DNA from: Gonocerus acuteangulatus
Taxonomy: Eukaryota; Arthropoda; Insecta; Hemiptera; Coreidae
Assembly (NCBI GenBank): GCA_946811695.1
Contig: OX328131.1
Span: forward strand, 15,278,289 to 15,342,288
Reading direction: 5' to 3'
DNA length: 64,000 bases
The notes beneath the pieces were generated by a model. The model searched no databases. It worked only from the letters and a program-made list of their open reading frames with translations, and had not been told where the DNA came from. Of the stretch, positions 42,936 to 53,180 are shown one piece after another. The stretch's first letter is position 1; every line of letters begins with the position of its first letter. The translations under genes and the position numbers were made by a program.

Positions 42936-43489
42936 GAACATGAATTTTCTAGTCGGCACTTCCGGATTGCCGACGACCGGAACATCGTCATTAGTGTTTC
43001 CATCCTACGGAGGAACGAATCCTTTTTTCCCACAAAAAGAAGAAGAAAAAAACGAGATATAGGTTCTCTAATCCGGGCGTAAGAAGCTTTGAAAAAATAA
43101 ATTTGGGGTTTTGAGCCGATCAAACAAATGTATTGTTAGGGAGTGTGACCCGACACCCTCAGTAATCCCCAGACACGTGCAGGGATAGCCACGTGTGTAG
43201 TTCTAACCTACATGCGTACTACGCTATCTACAATTCCAGCTATGATTCATTCATGAATGGATTCATTCAATGAAATCTCGGATGTCCTTGAGAGTTAATG
43301 ACTAGTTCCTGGCTTACGTTCCCTAGAGGAAGTGGTCTTTCTCGTCTTAACTATCGCATCCATAACTTCTTTCATTCATATTTAGCATTTCTAGCGAATT
43401 ACCAATATGTATATTGAAGGGGTGCTTATATATTCCAATATATCCCTTCTTAATTCTAATTCTAAAATATATACATATAATAAAATTCG
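42936..43489. other. Unassigned, one dispersed motif
   Basis: TTTTCTAGTCGGCACTTCCG at about 42948 recurs inverted at 50645-50668 and in a weaker form at 59816. No gene recognised. Confidence 0.35.
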
Positions 43490-44727
43490 GGTCTTTTAGC
43501 GAAGACCACATCCAGTTACTTTTGAAGTAGCAGTAGTGATTTATAACAGTTACTCGTACTCGCTGATAAGCTTAGTGATTAGCTTATAGGTTCTTTGCTG
43601 GTTATCTAGGCATTTAGGGTCTTTTTGCGAAGACCACATGCAGTTACTTTTGAAGTAAAAGTAGTGATTGTACCAGTGATTCAGCGCATGCGCATAACTC
43701 CTTTGCCTTCCTATTGGAGGATTCCGATAGGCAATTCTATTGGATCTTGCTGGGAGTAAAGTAACCTTCAACAGTGAATTATCTTTTGTTTATGAAAAAG
43801 CTCTCTTTATGTTAGTGAGAAAAATGGGTATTTTACGATTAGTTCGCGATGTTCCTGACAAAGAAAAAGCGATTGGTTCCTTACTCGGAAAAATTAATAG
43901 AATTCTATTAATTTTAGCGAGTTGGATTGACTAGAGTTTTGATATCTTACTCCAGTACTTGATCCAGTTACTTTTGAAGTAGCAGTAGTGATTTATAACA
44001 GTTACTCGTACTCGCTGATAAGCTTACAGATTAGCTTGCAGGTTCTTTGCTGGTTATTTATTACTACTTGACTCGTTATCTACGGTTATAAGCCACACTA
44101 GATAATGGGAAGCAATATTTATTAATAAAAAGGTTAATATGATCAAAATCAATTCTCTCAACTACGAAATACTTTATTAAGCATTAAAGTTAACTGTTTT
44201 GCAGGTTATGAAGGATAACATAAACAATGATATTTATAAACACACATGTTTTATTCCTTTTCTCTCTTTCTCTCTTTTTGGATATTTTGCATTTATTTAG
44301 CATTATGGGCATAAGTGCTATGTGTCTCCGCTCGCTACGCTCGCTCAAGAAGATATCAAAACTCTCGTCAATCCATCTCGCTAAAATTAATAGAATTCTA
44401 TTAATTTTAGCGACTCTATTCAATCCAACTCGCTAAAATGAATAGAATTCTATTAATTTTTCCGACTAAGAAACCAATCGCTTTTTCTTTGTCAGGAACA
44501 TCGCGAACTAATTGTAAAAGACCCATTTTTCTCACTAACATAAACAGAGCTTTTTCATAAACAAAAGCTAATTCACTGTTGAAGATTACTTTACTTCCAG
44601 CAAGAACCAATACAATTGCTCACCGGAATCCTCCAATAGGAAGGCAAAGGAGATATGCGCCGAATCACTGATACAAACACTACTGCTACATCTAAAGTAA
44701 CTGGATTTGCTCTTCGCAAAAAGACCC
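43490..44727. mobile_element. F4 MITE cluster (nested or rearranged copies)
   Basis: A left-end fragment (43490-43612) is followed by a full left end GGGTCTTTTTGCGAAGACC at 43618, an inner copy of AGTTACTTTTGAAGTAGCAG at 43967, and a right end CTCTTCGCAAAAAGACCCC at 44711. Segments AATTAATAGAATTCTATTAA occur at 43891, 44385 and 44437. At least two F4 copies are joined. Frames such as 43740-43934 and 44416-44610, in opposite orientation, are the same repeat read from two arms. Confidence 0.75.
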
Positions 44728-45102
44728 CTAATTTCTTCTAATATATGTCTTCTGGATCGTTGACTGTACTGTGATTTTTGCGCATCCTTTTCCAAGTATT
44801 TCTACTGAATTTGCTTAATATTTGTCAGTTACAATAACTATCTGTAGATAAAGGATTTGATTGGCCATACAAATTACTTGACGACCCTGTACGAGGCCTA
44901 TATTTGTTCGCCTCTGATTGGACAGGAATCGCGGCAATGCCTATGGAATTCAGATGTCGATGCAGGCTTGGCTAACTGCAGTATGTGTGGAATGAACCAT
45001 CGGCGTGTCATTGGGTCATCACATCGCTCCTCACAAAATAACACTTTACACTAAAGATATCGACCTTTAAGGTCCTATAGCAATATCTGAAACAGAAGGA
45101 AT
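44728..45102. other. Unassigned
   Basis: A 65-codon frame at 44857-45054 contains two CxxC-like pairs but no recognised family. Confidence 0.3.
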
Positions 45103-45644
45103 AAAGTCCGTCACGCAGGAGCTGCATAACTAAGCACTTTCCTCAGAATTTGGGCAGTGTAGACTGCTTTCCAGAACAATTTGCTTAAAATATCCTACAT
45201 AAATAAAATAAAAACATGAATAGTTCTCTTTTAATTTTGTAATGAGTAACTGATCAATTATTAATTTGCTTCCAGAGTTATGTTTACACATGGTACCTAC
45301 TACACTACGTAATAAGTACAAAAAACCTCATATTATCGTATTTTGACCTAACGCAGAAACAGGATACAGTCCCTCTAGTGGTAGAAAGCGCTACTTGTGG
45401 CGGCTTTGTGAACCTACGTCTGACCAAGTTTCGTTGAAATATAACAAATATTACGGCTGACATGGTCAAATTAGTGTTTTGGGTTCGGGGTAAACCCCCC
45501 CCCTTCCGGTGGACCGACTTTGGTGGTTAACGAACTCGTTCAATCGTTTGCTAATCGTTTGCTATCGGTGTTTGTAGTGGTATGCTGTATACCAAGTTTC
45601 GTGACGAAAAAACAAAAACTCTGGCCGCTATCGTGTTAACAGAC

Positions 45645-45728
<84 letters not shown>

Positions 45729-46608
45729 TTTCGGTGTCTACTAGGTAGGATCGATAAAGATTTGAAGAAATTGTACAAAAATTCCGTCATGAGTCCAACA
45801 ATTCCGTCCCTCATTAGGAGGGGGGGTTTACTCCGGACCCACAATACCAATTCGCCACTACCAGCCGAGATTTTTGGTATATTTCGACGAAACTCGGTAT
45901 TTGTAGTGGTAATCCACAGGTAAATATGTGTTGTAAAAATAAACTAAATCGGTTCATTATGAGGGGGGTTTACTCCGGACCCGCAATACCAATTCGGCAC
46001 TACCAGCCGTGATTTTTGGTACATTTCGACGAAACTCGGTATTAGTAGTGGTAATCTACAGGTAAATATGTGTTGTAAAAATAAACTAAATCGGTTCATT
46101 AGAAGGGGGGGTTTACTCCGGACCCAAATTCCTAATATACTCATACTGGTCTTAATTTCTGCTGTATTGAAACGAAACGCGGTATACGTCGTGGGTAACT
46201 CATGAGAAAGAAGTGTTGTAAAAATGAGCTGAATCGGTCAATCGGAAAGCGGGGGTTAACTTTGAAATATATTTCAATAGAAAAGCCCGTCAGACGTAGG
46301 TTCACAAAGCCGCCGCAAGGAGCGCTTTGTATCTAGAGGGACTGTATCCTGTTCCTGCGTTAGATCAAAATACGATAATATGAGGTTTTTTGTATTTACT
46401 ACGTAGGGTAGTAGGTACCATGTGTAAACATAACTCTGGAAGGAAATTAATAATTGATCTGTTACTCATTACAAATTTAAAAGAGAACTATTCATGTTTT
46501 TATCTTATTTATGTAGGATATTTTAAGCAAATGGTTCTGGAAAGCAGTCTACACTACCCAAATTCTGAGGAAAGCGCTTAGTTATGCAGCTCCTGCGTGA
46601 CGGACTTT
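45103..46608. mobile_element. F1 composite repeat, complete copy with long inverted ends
   Basis: About 320-bp terminal inverted repeats (45103-45425 and 46280-46608) start AAAGTCCGTCACGCAGGAG. Between them, in order: a half unit, AACGAACTCGTTCAATCG, the GTTAACAGACATATATA module, (TA)n 45643-45722, GTCTACTAGGTAGGATCG, and three ~142-bp units. A clear TSD is not visible because the flanks are AT-rich. This copy defines the element as a foldback-type DNA transposon without coding capacity. Confidence 0.85.
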
Positions 46609-46936
46609 TTATTAGATACCCACGAAGTATACCGGGATTCGATAAAAAAAAAAACAAAAAAAAAAAAAAACAGAAATTAAGGCCGGTATGAGCAAATTAG
46701 TAATTTGCCTCCGAAGTAAACCCCCCTCCCCTCCTCCTAATGAACCGATTTAGTTTATTTTTCCCACACATTTTTCCCTTTAGAAGAGCACAACGAATAC
46801 CGAGTTTTTTTTTATGAAAAATTACGGCTTGTATCGGCAAATAACTACTTTGGCTCGGGTGTAAACCCCGCTCCCCCCTCGAGATGGACCGATTTTGCTG
46901 GTTAACGAACTCGTTCAATCGTTTGCTGGGGGAATG
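46609..46936. mobile_element. F1 fragment, reversed units
   Basis: TTAGATACCCACGAAGTATA, an A-run (46646-46670), CCGATTTAGTTTATTTTTC and the module GGTTAACGAACTCGTTCAAT correspond to the unit region of the 5955 copy. It abuts the complete F1 copy. Confidence 0.65.
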
Positions 46937-47339
46937 GTACCAAGTTGAACGTAGACGCTCTTGAATATTTTACGAGATAATCATGTTTGAATATCAAAAT
47001 AATATTTATTATACAAAATAATATTGGTATCTACCTGATATTTTAAATTGAAAAAAGTAATAAATACAATAAAATAAATAAAAGAGTGAACAGGTATTAT
47101 TTTTTCAGTTTTTGTTGCGTTCCACGCGCAGACGGTTCGTCGGATCAAAAGTTCTCTATAGAACAAACTGTCCATCCGATGGGTTATTCAAACATGATTA
47201 TCTCGTATAACATTCAAGCTAAGACGCTGAACTTGGTCTCATCTTAAAGATAATTTAATAAGCTACAACGTTTGTATGAAAGTGTTTTTTGGTACAACGC
47301 TTCGTTTAAGCGATAAATTTGGCTTCGTACAAAGAAACA
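46937..47339. other. Unassigned AT-rich stretch
   Basis: A (near-)inverted pair TACGAGATAATCATGTTTGAAT (46970) and ATTCAAACATGATTATCTCGTA (47187), each given here as its core ATCATGTTTGAA/TTCAAACATGAT, bounds about 240 bp. This may be a small unnamed MITE. Confidence 0.4.
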
Positions 47340-47560
47340 CTTTTTTTTTTTTTTTTTGCGCTTTTCTCGAAAACGAGAAAATCTATACTGATAAAAACCG
47401 TAACGAAAAAGTATCACAAAAAAGTCCGCTGGCGATCGCGCATGCGCTGTGGCCATGTACGAAAACGAAGACTGTATGTTATACAGTACATTACATAGGT
47501 TTGTCCGGTGGACCTAAAGAATATTCATGTTCCTGAATTTGAGCAGAAGGCTCTAATTTT
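47340..47560. repeat. Dispersed repeat with GCGCATGCGC, reverse copy
   Basis: Inverse of 24560-24850: ATGTTATACAGTACATTACA, GTGGACCTAAAGAATA and TTTGAGCAGAAGGCTCTAA. A T-run lies at 47340-47357. Confidence 0.55.
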
Positions 47561-47565
47561 ATGTA

Positions 47566-47745
47566 TCCCTTAACATCCTAAGCATTTGCTTCATTACCCT
47601 TGATGCCACAGTGCGACGGTACCCACATGAACATCAACGATTTTTGCGTAAACTCGTAACATTTGTACGTACTCTCTGAATTAATTCGTAGTGGATTCTT
47701 GAATACTTAAGGTTAGTACTGCACTCACAGAGTTATTTTATTTTG
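47566..47745 (-). pseudogene. LINE RNase H fragment
   Basis: Minus strand: SVSAVLTLSIQESTTN (about 47735-47690) and, one frame over, FMWVPSHCGIKGNEANA (about 47630-47580). This is the 'DSxSAL...' and 'fxWVPSHxGIxGNExAD' pattern of LINE RNase H domains. The second motif is closer to the canonical form than that of the 57-59-kb LINE (WVPGHENIGQ), so it is another lineage. Stops and a frameshift make it dead. Confidence 0.75.
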
Positions 47746-48489
47746 GCTTGATTTTTTCGATTCCCCATCGGTATACCGGTTTAAGACTGGGACACCTAGT
47801 ACTTTCCTTCTAAATTAAGTTTTACTATGAAAGTAGGAAAATCTAGCCGTCGGTTTTGCATTTATTGAAATTGATTTGTTAAAGAAATTTAACATATTTG
47901 TATTATTATTTTTAACAGAATTGAAGTGTTAAAATTCATGCTTGGTTAAATTATTTCTTCTTATTCCGAGTTGTATTGATTTTCTTTCCTTCCCTTTGTA
48001 TAAAAGCAGCAGCCCTTTCTAATTGCCGCGAGGGGAGGTTGAAGCTAGAGGGTGGCTGGGTGTGCCACGTGGTCTAGCCTCTGTCCCAGGACTGCGAGGG
48101 TGGCTTTATGTACTTGACCCGTTTCATGGCAGAGCTGGATTTGTAATCATCAAACCGTGATTAATACTGATGACTAATGATTAGTGAAGTGTTAGTCATT
48201 GATCATTCCTCCTTTAGAGTGAGTTCGGCCGATTTGCGGGATTTACTCATCTGTGGACCTTTGAAACTAATTCCAGACTTTATTTATGGAAAAGTTTTCT
48301 CCGATGTGGTTCTAATTGTGAAAATATTGTCTCAAATTTTTTAAATTGTGCATAAAGCAGCCTTAATACCCTTTATATAAATAGCAAAATGACCCTTTAC
48401 TCAGATCTACAAAATGTGAAAGACAGAGGCGATTTAAAGCTCTCTGTGCTCTCGTCTAGAAGGTTAATTAATTTATTTTTTTTTAAAAT
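47746..48489. other. Unassigned
   Basis: 48020-48120 is GC-richer (GGTCTAGCCTCTGTCCCAGG). No coding motif or repeat is recognised. Confidence 0.3.
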
Positions 48490-49803
48490 TTACTTTAAGA
48501 GCTCTGCAACGACCCCGATTTGCTCTTATTTATTTTTTTTAAATTTACTTTAAGAGCTCTGCAACGAACCCGATTTGCTCTTATTTATTTTTTTAAAATT
48601 TACTTTAAGAGCTCTGCAACGACCCCGATTTGCTCTTATTTATTTTTTTTAAATTTACTTTAAGAGCTCTGCAACGACCCCGATTTGCTCTTATTTATTT
48701 TTTTAAAATTTACTTTAAGAGCTCTGCAACGACCCCGATTTGCTCTTATTTATTTTTTTTATATTTACTTTAAGAGCTCTGCAACGACCCCGATTTGCTC
48801 TTATTTATTTTTTTTAAATTTACTTTAAGAGCTCTGCAACGACCCCGATTTGCTCTTATTTATTTTTTTTATATTTACTTTAAGAGCTCTGCAACGACCC
48901 CGATTTGCTCTTATTTATTTTTTAAAAATTTACTTTAAGAGCTCTGCAACGACCCCGATTTGCTCTTATTTATTTGTTTTAAATTTACTTTAAGAGCTCT
49001 GCAACGACCCCGATTTGCTCTTATTTATTTTTTTTTATATTTACTTTAAGAGCTCTGCAACGACCCCGATTTGCTCTTATTTATTTTTTTTTAAATTTAC
49101 TTTAAGAGCTCTGCAACGACCCCGATTTGCTCTTATTTATTTATTTTTTTTAAATTTACTTTAAGAGCTCTGCAACGACCCCGATTTGCTCTTATTTATT
49201 TTTTTTATATTTACTTTAAGAGCTCTGCAACGACCCCGATTTGCTCTTATTTATTTTTTTTATATTTACTTTAAGAGCTCTGCAACGACCCCGATTTGCT
49301 CTTATTTATTTTTTTAAAATTTACTTTAAGAGCTCTGCAACGACCCCGATTTGCTCTTATTTATTTTTTTAAAATTTACTTTAAGAGCTCTGCAACGACC
49401 CCGATTTGCTCTTATTTATTTTTTTTATATTTACTTTAAGAGCTCTGCAACGACCCCGATTTGCTCTTATTTATTTTTTTTATATTTACTTTAAGAGCTC
49501 TGCAACGACCCCGATTTGCTCTTATTTATTTTTTTAAAATTTACTTTAAGAGCTCTGCAACGACCCCGAATTGCTCTTATTTATTTTTTTTTAATTTACT
49601 TTAAGAGCTCTGCAACGACCCCGATTTGCTCTTATTTATTTTTTTTTAATTTACTTTAAGAGCTCTGCAACGACCCCGAATTGCTCTTATTTATTTTTTT
49701 TTAATTTACTTTAAGAGCTCTGCAACGACCCCGATTTGCTCTTATTTATTTTTTTTTAATTTACTTTAAGAGCTCTGCAACGACCCCGATTTGCTCTTAT
49801 TTA
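48490..49803 (-). repeat. 55-bp satellite made of a LINE 3' terminus, 24 copies
   Basis: Unit (plus strand) TTACTTTAAGAGCTCTGCAA, CGACCCCGATTTGCTC, TTATTTATTTTTTTT. The 3' end of the LINE at 57183-57225 reads CGAGAGCTTCGCAACAAGGG and TGATCTGCTC, the same sequence once. To the right, 49817-49858 plus 50503-50570 matches the 3' UTR of that LINE family. So one LINE end appears to have expanded, with only T-run length and a few bases varying between units. Confidence 0.85.
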
Positions 49804-49858
49804 AAAAAAAAAAAAAATGAATTGTCCACAATTAACAGTACATTATAGAACTGAATAC

Positions 49859-50494
49859 CAAAGTAGAGCATTATTCAATAAATTTTTTATTCAATAATCA
49901 TTCAAATAAATGTTTATTGAAAAAAAAAGTATTCATTAAATAAATTATTCATCAACAGATTGATTTTTTATTCAACGAATAACAGGGTTGGCTCAGTATT
50001 CAATACATTTTTATTGAATAAGAATTTATTCATTGACTGCCTTTTTTTTATTTAATGAATAATTAATTTTTTTCATTCTTCATTATTTTTTTTTTCATTT
50101 AAAATAATGTGTTTCGTTGAACACCAAACTCAGATTCTTTAAGATCAGTAAACAATATCACTTAAATAAATTATTTCCCATTAAAGCAAGAACAAGTTTA
50201 ATGAACGTAGTAATTTTATTAGAAAAGATTGTTAAAATAAATAAATTGTAATTAACGAACACATTCAGTCAAATAAATCAAATTTCATTCAAAAAATTGT
50301 TTCATTCCAATAAATAACTTTTATTCAATAAAACATTTCATTCAATAAATCATTTTTATTCAAGAGAAATTTTCATTCAATAAATCATTGTTTTTCAATA
50401 ATGAATAAAAATAAAAAGTTACGTTATTCATTAAATTGACTGAATAATGAATGAAAAATTATTCATTATTCTGTATGATTTTCGCCCAACACTG
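49859..50494. mobile_element. hAT-like MITE rich in ATTCAAT/ATTCATT
   Basis: An 8-bp TSD, CTGAATAC, lies at 49851-49858 and 50495-50502. The ends CAAAGTAGAGC and GCCCAACACTG are weak inverted repeats (7 of 11). The inside is built of ATTCATTGAATA-type short palindromic words, giving many possible hairpins. It sits in a LINE 3' UTR. Confidence 0.6.
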
Positions 50495-50502
50495 CTGAAT
50501 AC

Positions 50503-50700
50503 TAATTAATAAACTATTTACAGCTGTACACCTTATTTACTATATTTACATAACTTAATAGATAGATAGATAATTAGCGCGGTTCCTCCCTCCCCCATAG
50601 GGAGGAACCCCGCTTATAGGGTTGATACAATGAAACAATCCGGAAGTGCCGACTAGAAAATTTCGCGTTTCAGAACCCCTAGAGACCGAAAATAACGGTG
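50503..50700. other. LINE 3' UTR remainder and a dispersed hairpin
   Basis: 50503-50570 continues the LINE 3' UTR. CCTCCCCCATAGGGAGG at 50587 is a short hairpin, and ATCCGGAAGTGCCGACTAG (50638) matches 42948 in inverse. Confidence 0.45.
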
Positions 50701-50737
50701 GTTCAAATTTGTATATATATATATATATATATGTATA

Positions 50738-50800
<63 letters not shown>

Positions 50801-52352
50801 CTGTTCGCTCTCTAGATAGAAGACGAATGGTCCAATTTTGATGAAATTTGGTACAAAAATCCTTCGTCCAATTTGAAAGGTCAAGTTCGTTAACCAGCAA
50901 AATCCGCCTACTGGAAGATGGCGTTTGGGGCGAAATTCGCGCAAAAAAAATCGTAACGCTTACGTTTTTGAGTTCATAAGCTTCTAAGTACTCGTTTTAT
51001 ATGATTCCTGGGCTAGGAAAACGAATGAAACCATTCGGCCAAGGCGATAGCTTTAACCGTTTTCGAGAAAATTGGAAAAATATTTTTTGAATACCGTTTT
51101 TGGTTTGGGTACTTAGAATCATGGGATTCAGTTGAAACATTTTCTGCATGTTCTACTTTCATCAAAACTATTATGTTGAAATTTTGGTTACGTTTGGAGT
51201 TAATGAAGGGTTAGAATAAAATATTTTATTAACAGACATAAAAAGTTTTAATAACTTTGTTTACTTTCCTTAATATCTCGAAAAAGGTTGAAAATCTTGG
51301 TAAACGGAAGAATACCATTAGAAAGCTTATTAAATGCTCTAAAAAAAAGGTTCTAATGAAAGTTTTGATTAGGCGATGTCAATCGGAGAAATAAGAGCTT
51401 AAAACTTTAAAGTAATTGATTTCGCTTATTCTAACTGTTCTTTTTGTCTGTTTTTTATTCCTTGTTATTTTTTAATTGCTTATTGTTGGATAATGTATTT
51501 GAAAATAAAACAGGTTAAGAAAAATAAGAAAAACAATTTAATGTTAGAGATATGGATTTCCAAGATATATAGCTTTTCAACTGCCTAGCGTCCTTCCTAG
51601 GGAGGGTTCTTTGTCTTTGATTTTGGTACTTAGAATTATGGGATACAGTTGAAACATTTTCTGCATGTTCGAGTTTCATCAATACCAATATGTTGAAATT
51701 TTTGTTACGTTTAGAGTAAAGGAAGGGTTAGAAAAAAATATTTTATTAACAGACAAAAAAAGTTTTGGTAACTTTGTATAATTTCGTTAGTATCTCGAAA
51801 ACCGTTGACAATCTTGTGAAGCGGAAGATTACCATTCGGAAGCTTACTAAATGCTCTACAAAAAAGGTTCTGAAGAAAGTTTTAATTAGGCGATGTCAAT
51901 CGGAGAAAAAAGTGCTTAAAGCTTTAAATTAATTGATTTCGTTTATTCCAATGGTTCTTTTTGTCTGTTTTATTTCTTGTTATTTTTTAATTGGTTATAG
52001 TTGGATAATGTATTTGACAATAAAACTTGTTAAGTAAAATAACAAAAACAATTTATTGTTAGAAATATAGATTCCCAAGATTCCAAGACCTTGTCACTAG
52101 CGGGTCTGTTTCTAGTGTAGCGGACCCTTCCAGGTAAGATTGTAAATCATGACCTTTCAAGACTTTACTACTCACAGGAATGGCGTTAGTGACCTTAAGG
52201 GTTGACACGCCATTATAATAATTAATTTAAAAAAAAAGACTGGTGGAACCAAAATAATAACTGCTTCTATTTTAATCTTTCCAAATTAGACTAGGGATAT
52301 GAACGGAACCGCGCTAAGATGATGCAGTCCTGCGAGACGGACTTTTTTTTTA
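50701..52352 (-). mobile_element. F2 element, reversed, with internal duplication
   Basis: (TA)n tracts at 50712-50796, then GGTCAAGTTCGTTAACCAGC, GGGTACTTAGAATCATGGGA and GGCGATGTCAATCGGAG. The second half (51600-52080) repeats 51110-51550 with the same landmarks (CTTAGAATTATGGGATACAG, GGCGATGTCAATCGGAG at 51890). It ends GGATATGAACGGAACCGCGC and GCGAGACGGACTTTTT at 52347, the F2 terminus. Confidence 0.75.
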
Positions 52353-52600
52353 TTGGCATAAGTACATGACGTTGCAATGGAGTTTGACCATTTATTGTTA
52401 ATTTTGTTAGGGCTTCTTATAAAATTACAAAGTACTAATAGGTCAAAAATAAACTTAATAATAATAATAATTAAAAAAAAAACTGATGTTTAAAAGCCCA
52501 ACAACCAAATGGCATTATTTAATTGCTGATCCTTAATCGATCATTCATTGTTGTCAACAATTTTAATCACATTTTTACTGACAACAATTAAAACTAAAAA
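52353..52600. other. Unassigned
   Basis: AT-rich with short AATAATAATAAT. TTGTTGTCAACAATTTTAAT at 52549 forms a short hairpin. Confidence 0.3.
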
Positions 52601-52830
52601 TAAATGAGTTGTCAAGGGTGTTGTTGTGTGACGTCATTGACATGAAAACATACCCGGATGTCACATTGACAGACTGGAGGCAGATGTTGAATGTAGGACC
52701 CCAATGAAAAGGGCGTCTCGCATGGTTCACAACTAAGACCTACTTTACATTCATAGTATTCAATGAATTTTCACTCAAACGCTTCCTAAATAAAGTATTT
52801 TGTAGTTCTGATCTCTCTGTCATAATATTC
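52601..52830 (+). pseudogene. Degenerate LINE RT fragment
   Basis: The plus strand near 52718 reads KGVSHGSQLRPTLHS, a mutated KGVPQGSxLxPxLF block, followed by YSMNF where YxNDL is expected. It is too decayed to assign. A better-preserved relative is at 56090-56330. Confidence 0.5.
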
Positions 52831-53180
52831 ATTCTGATAAAATGTTATCCATCTTACAAAATTTAAGACTTTTTTTTGCGATCGTTGTTGCATCTACACT
52901 GACATCCTGAATTAAACCTGTACACGTATTATTTAAATTAATATTTATAATTATTGTTGTATAACAAGTCTATATCTTAATTATGGGTTTCTATATTATT
53001 TATTTGTTATTTATTTATATATTTATGTTTTCGCAACATATGCGACAAAATATATAGACTTCAATGTAAATAATCCATTAAAAATATTCATGATTTGTGT
53101 AGTGTAGGTAGTATGTTCGTAGTGGTATTTGTTTACAGTTAAAATATTTATACGTCAAACCGGTCTCATTGTTAAATTTG
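52831..53180. other. Unassigned AT-rich stretch
   Basis: No recognisable feature before the minisatellite. Confidence 0.3.

Noticed and set aside
43740..44610. Similar 64-codon frames on opposite strands as a small gene pair
   Set aside because: They are the two arms of F4 MITE copies (inverted repeats), which also recur at 38050-38250.
44857..45054. Cys-containing 65-codon frame as a zinc-finger protein
   Set aside because: The cysteine spacing fits no family I can name and the frame is short.
48490..49803. CRISPR array
   Set aside because: The units are contiguous without unique spacers, the context is eukaryotic, and the unit equals a LINE 3' end.
49984..50494. A smaller hAT bounded by CAGGGTTGGC at 49984
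   Set aside because: The flanking 8-mers do not match. The pair CTGAATAC at 49851 and 50495 gives a better-supported boundary and fits the interrupted LINE 3' UTR.
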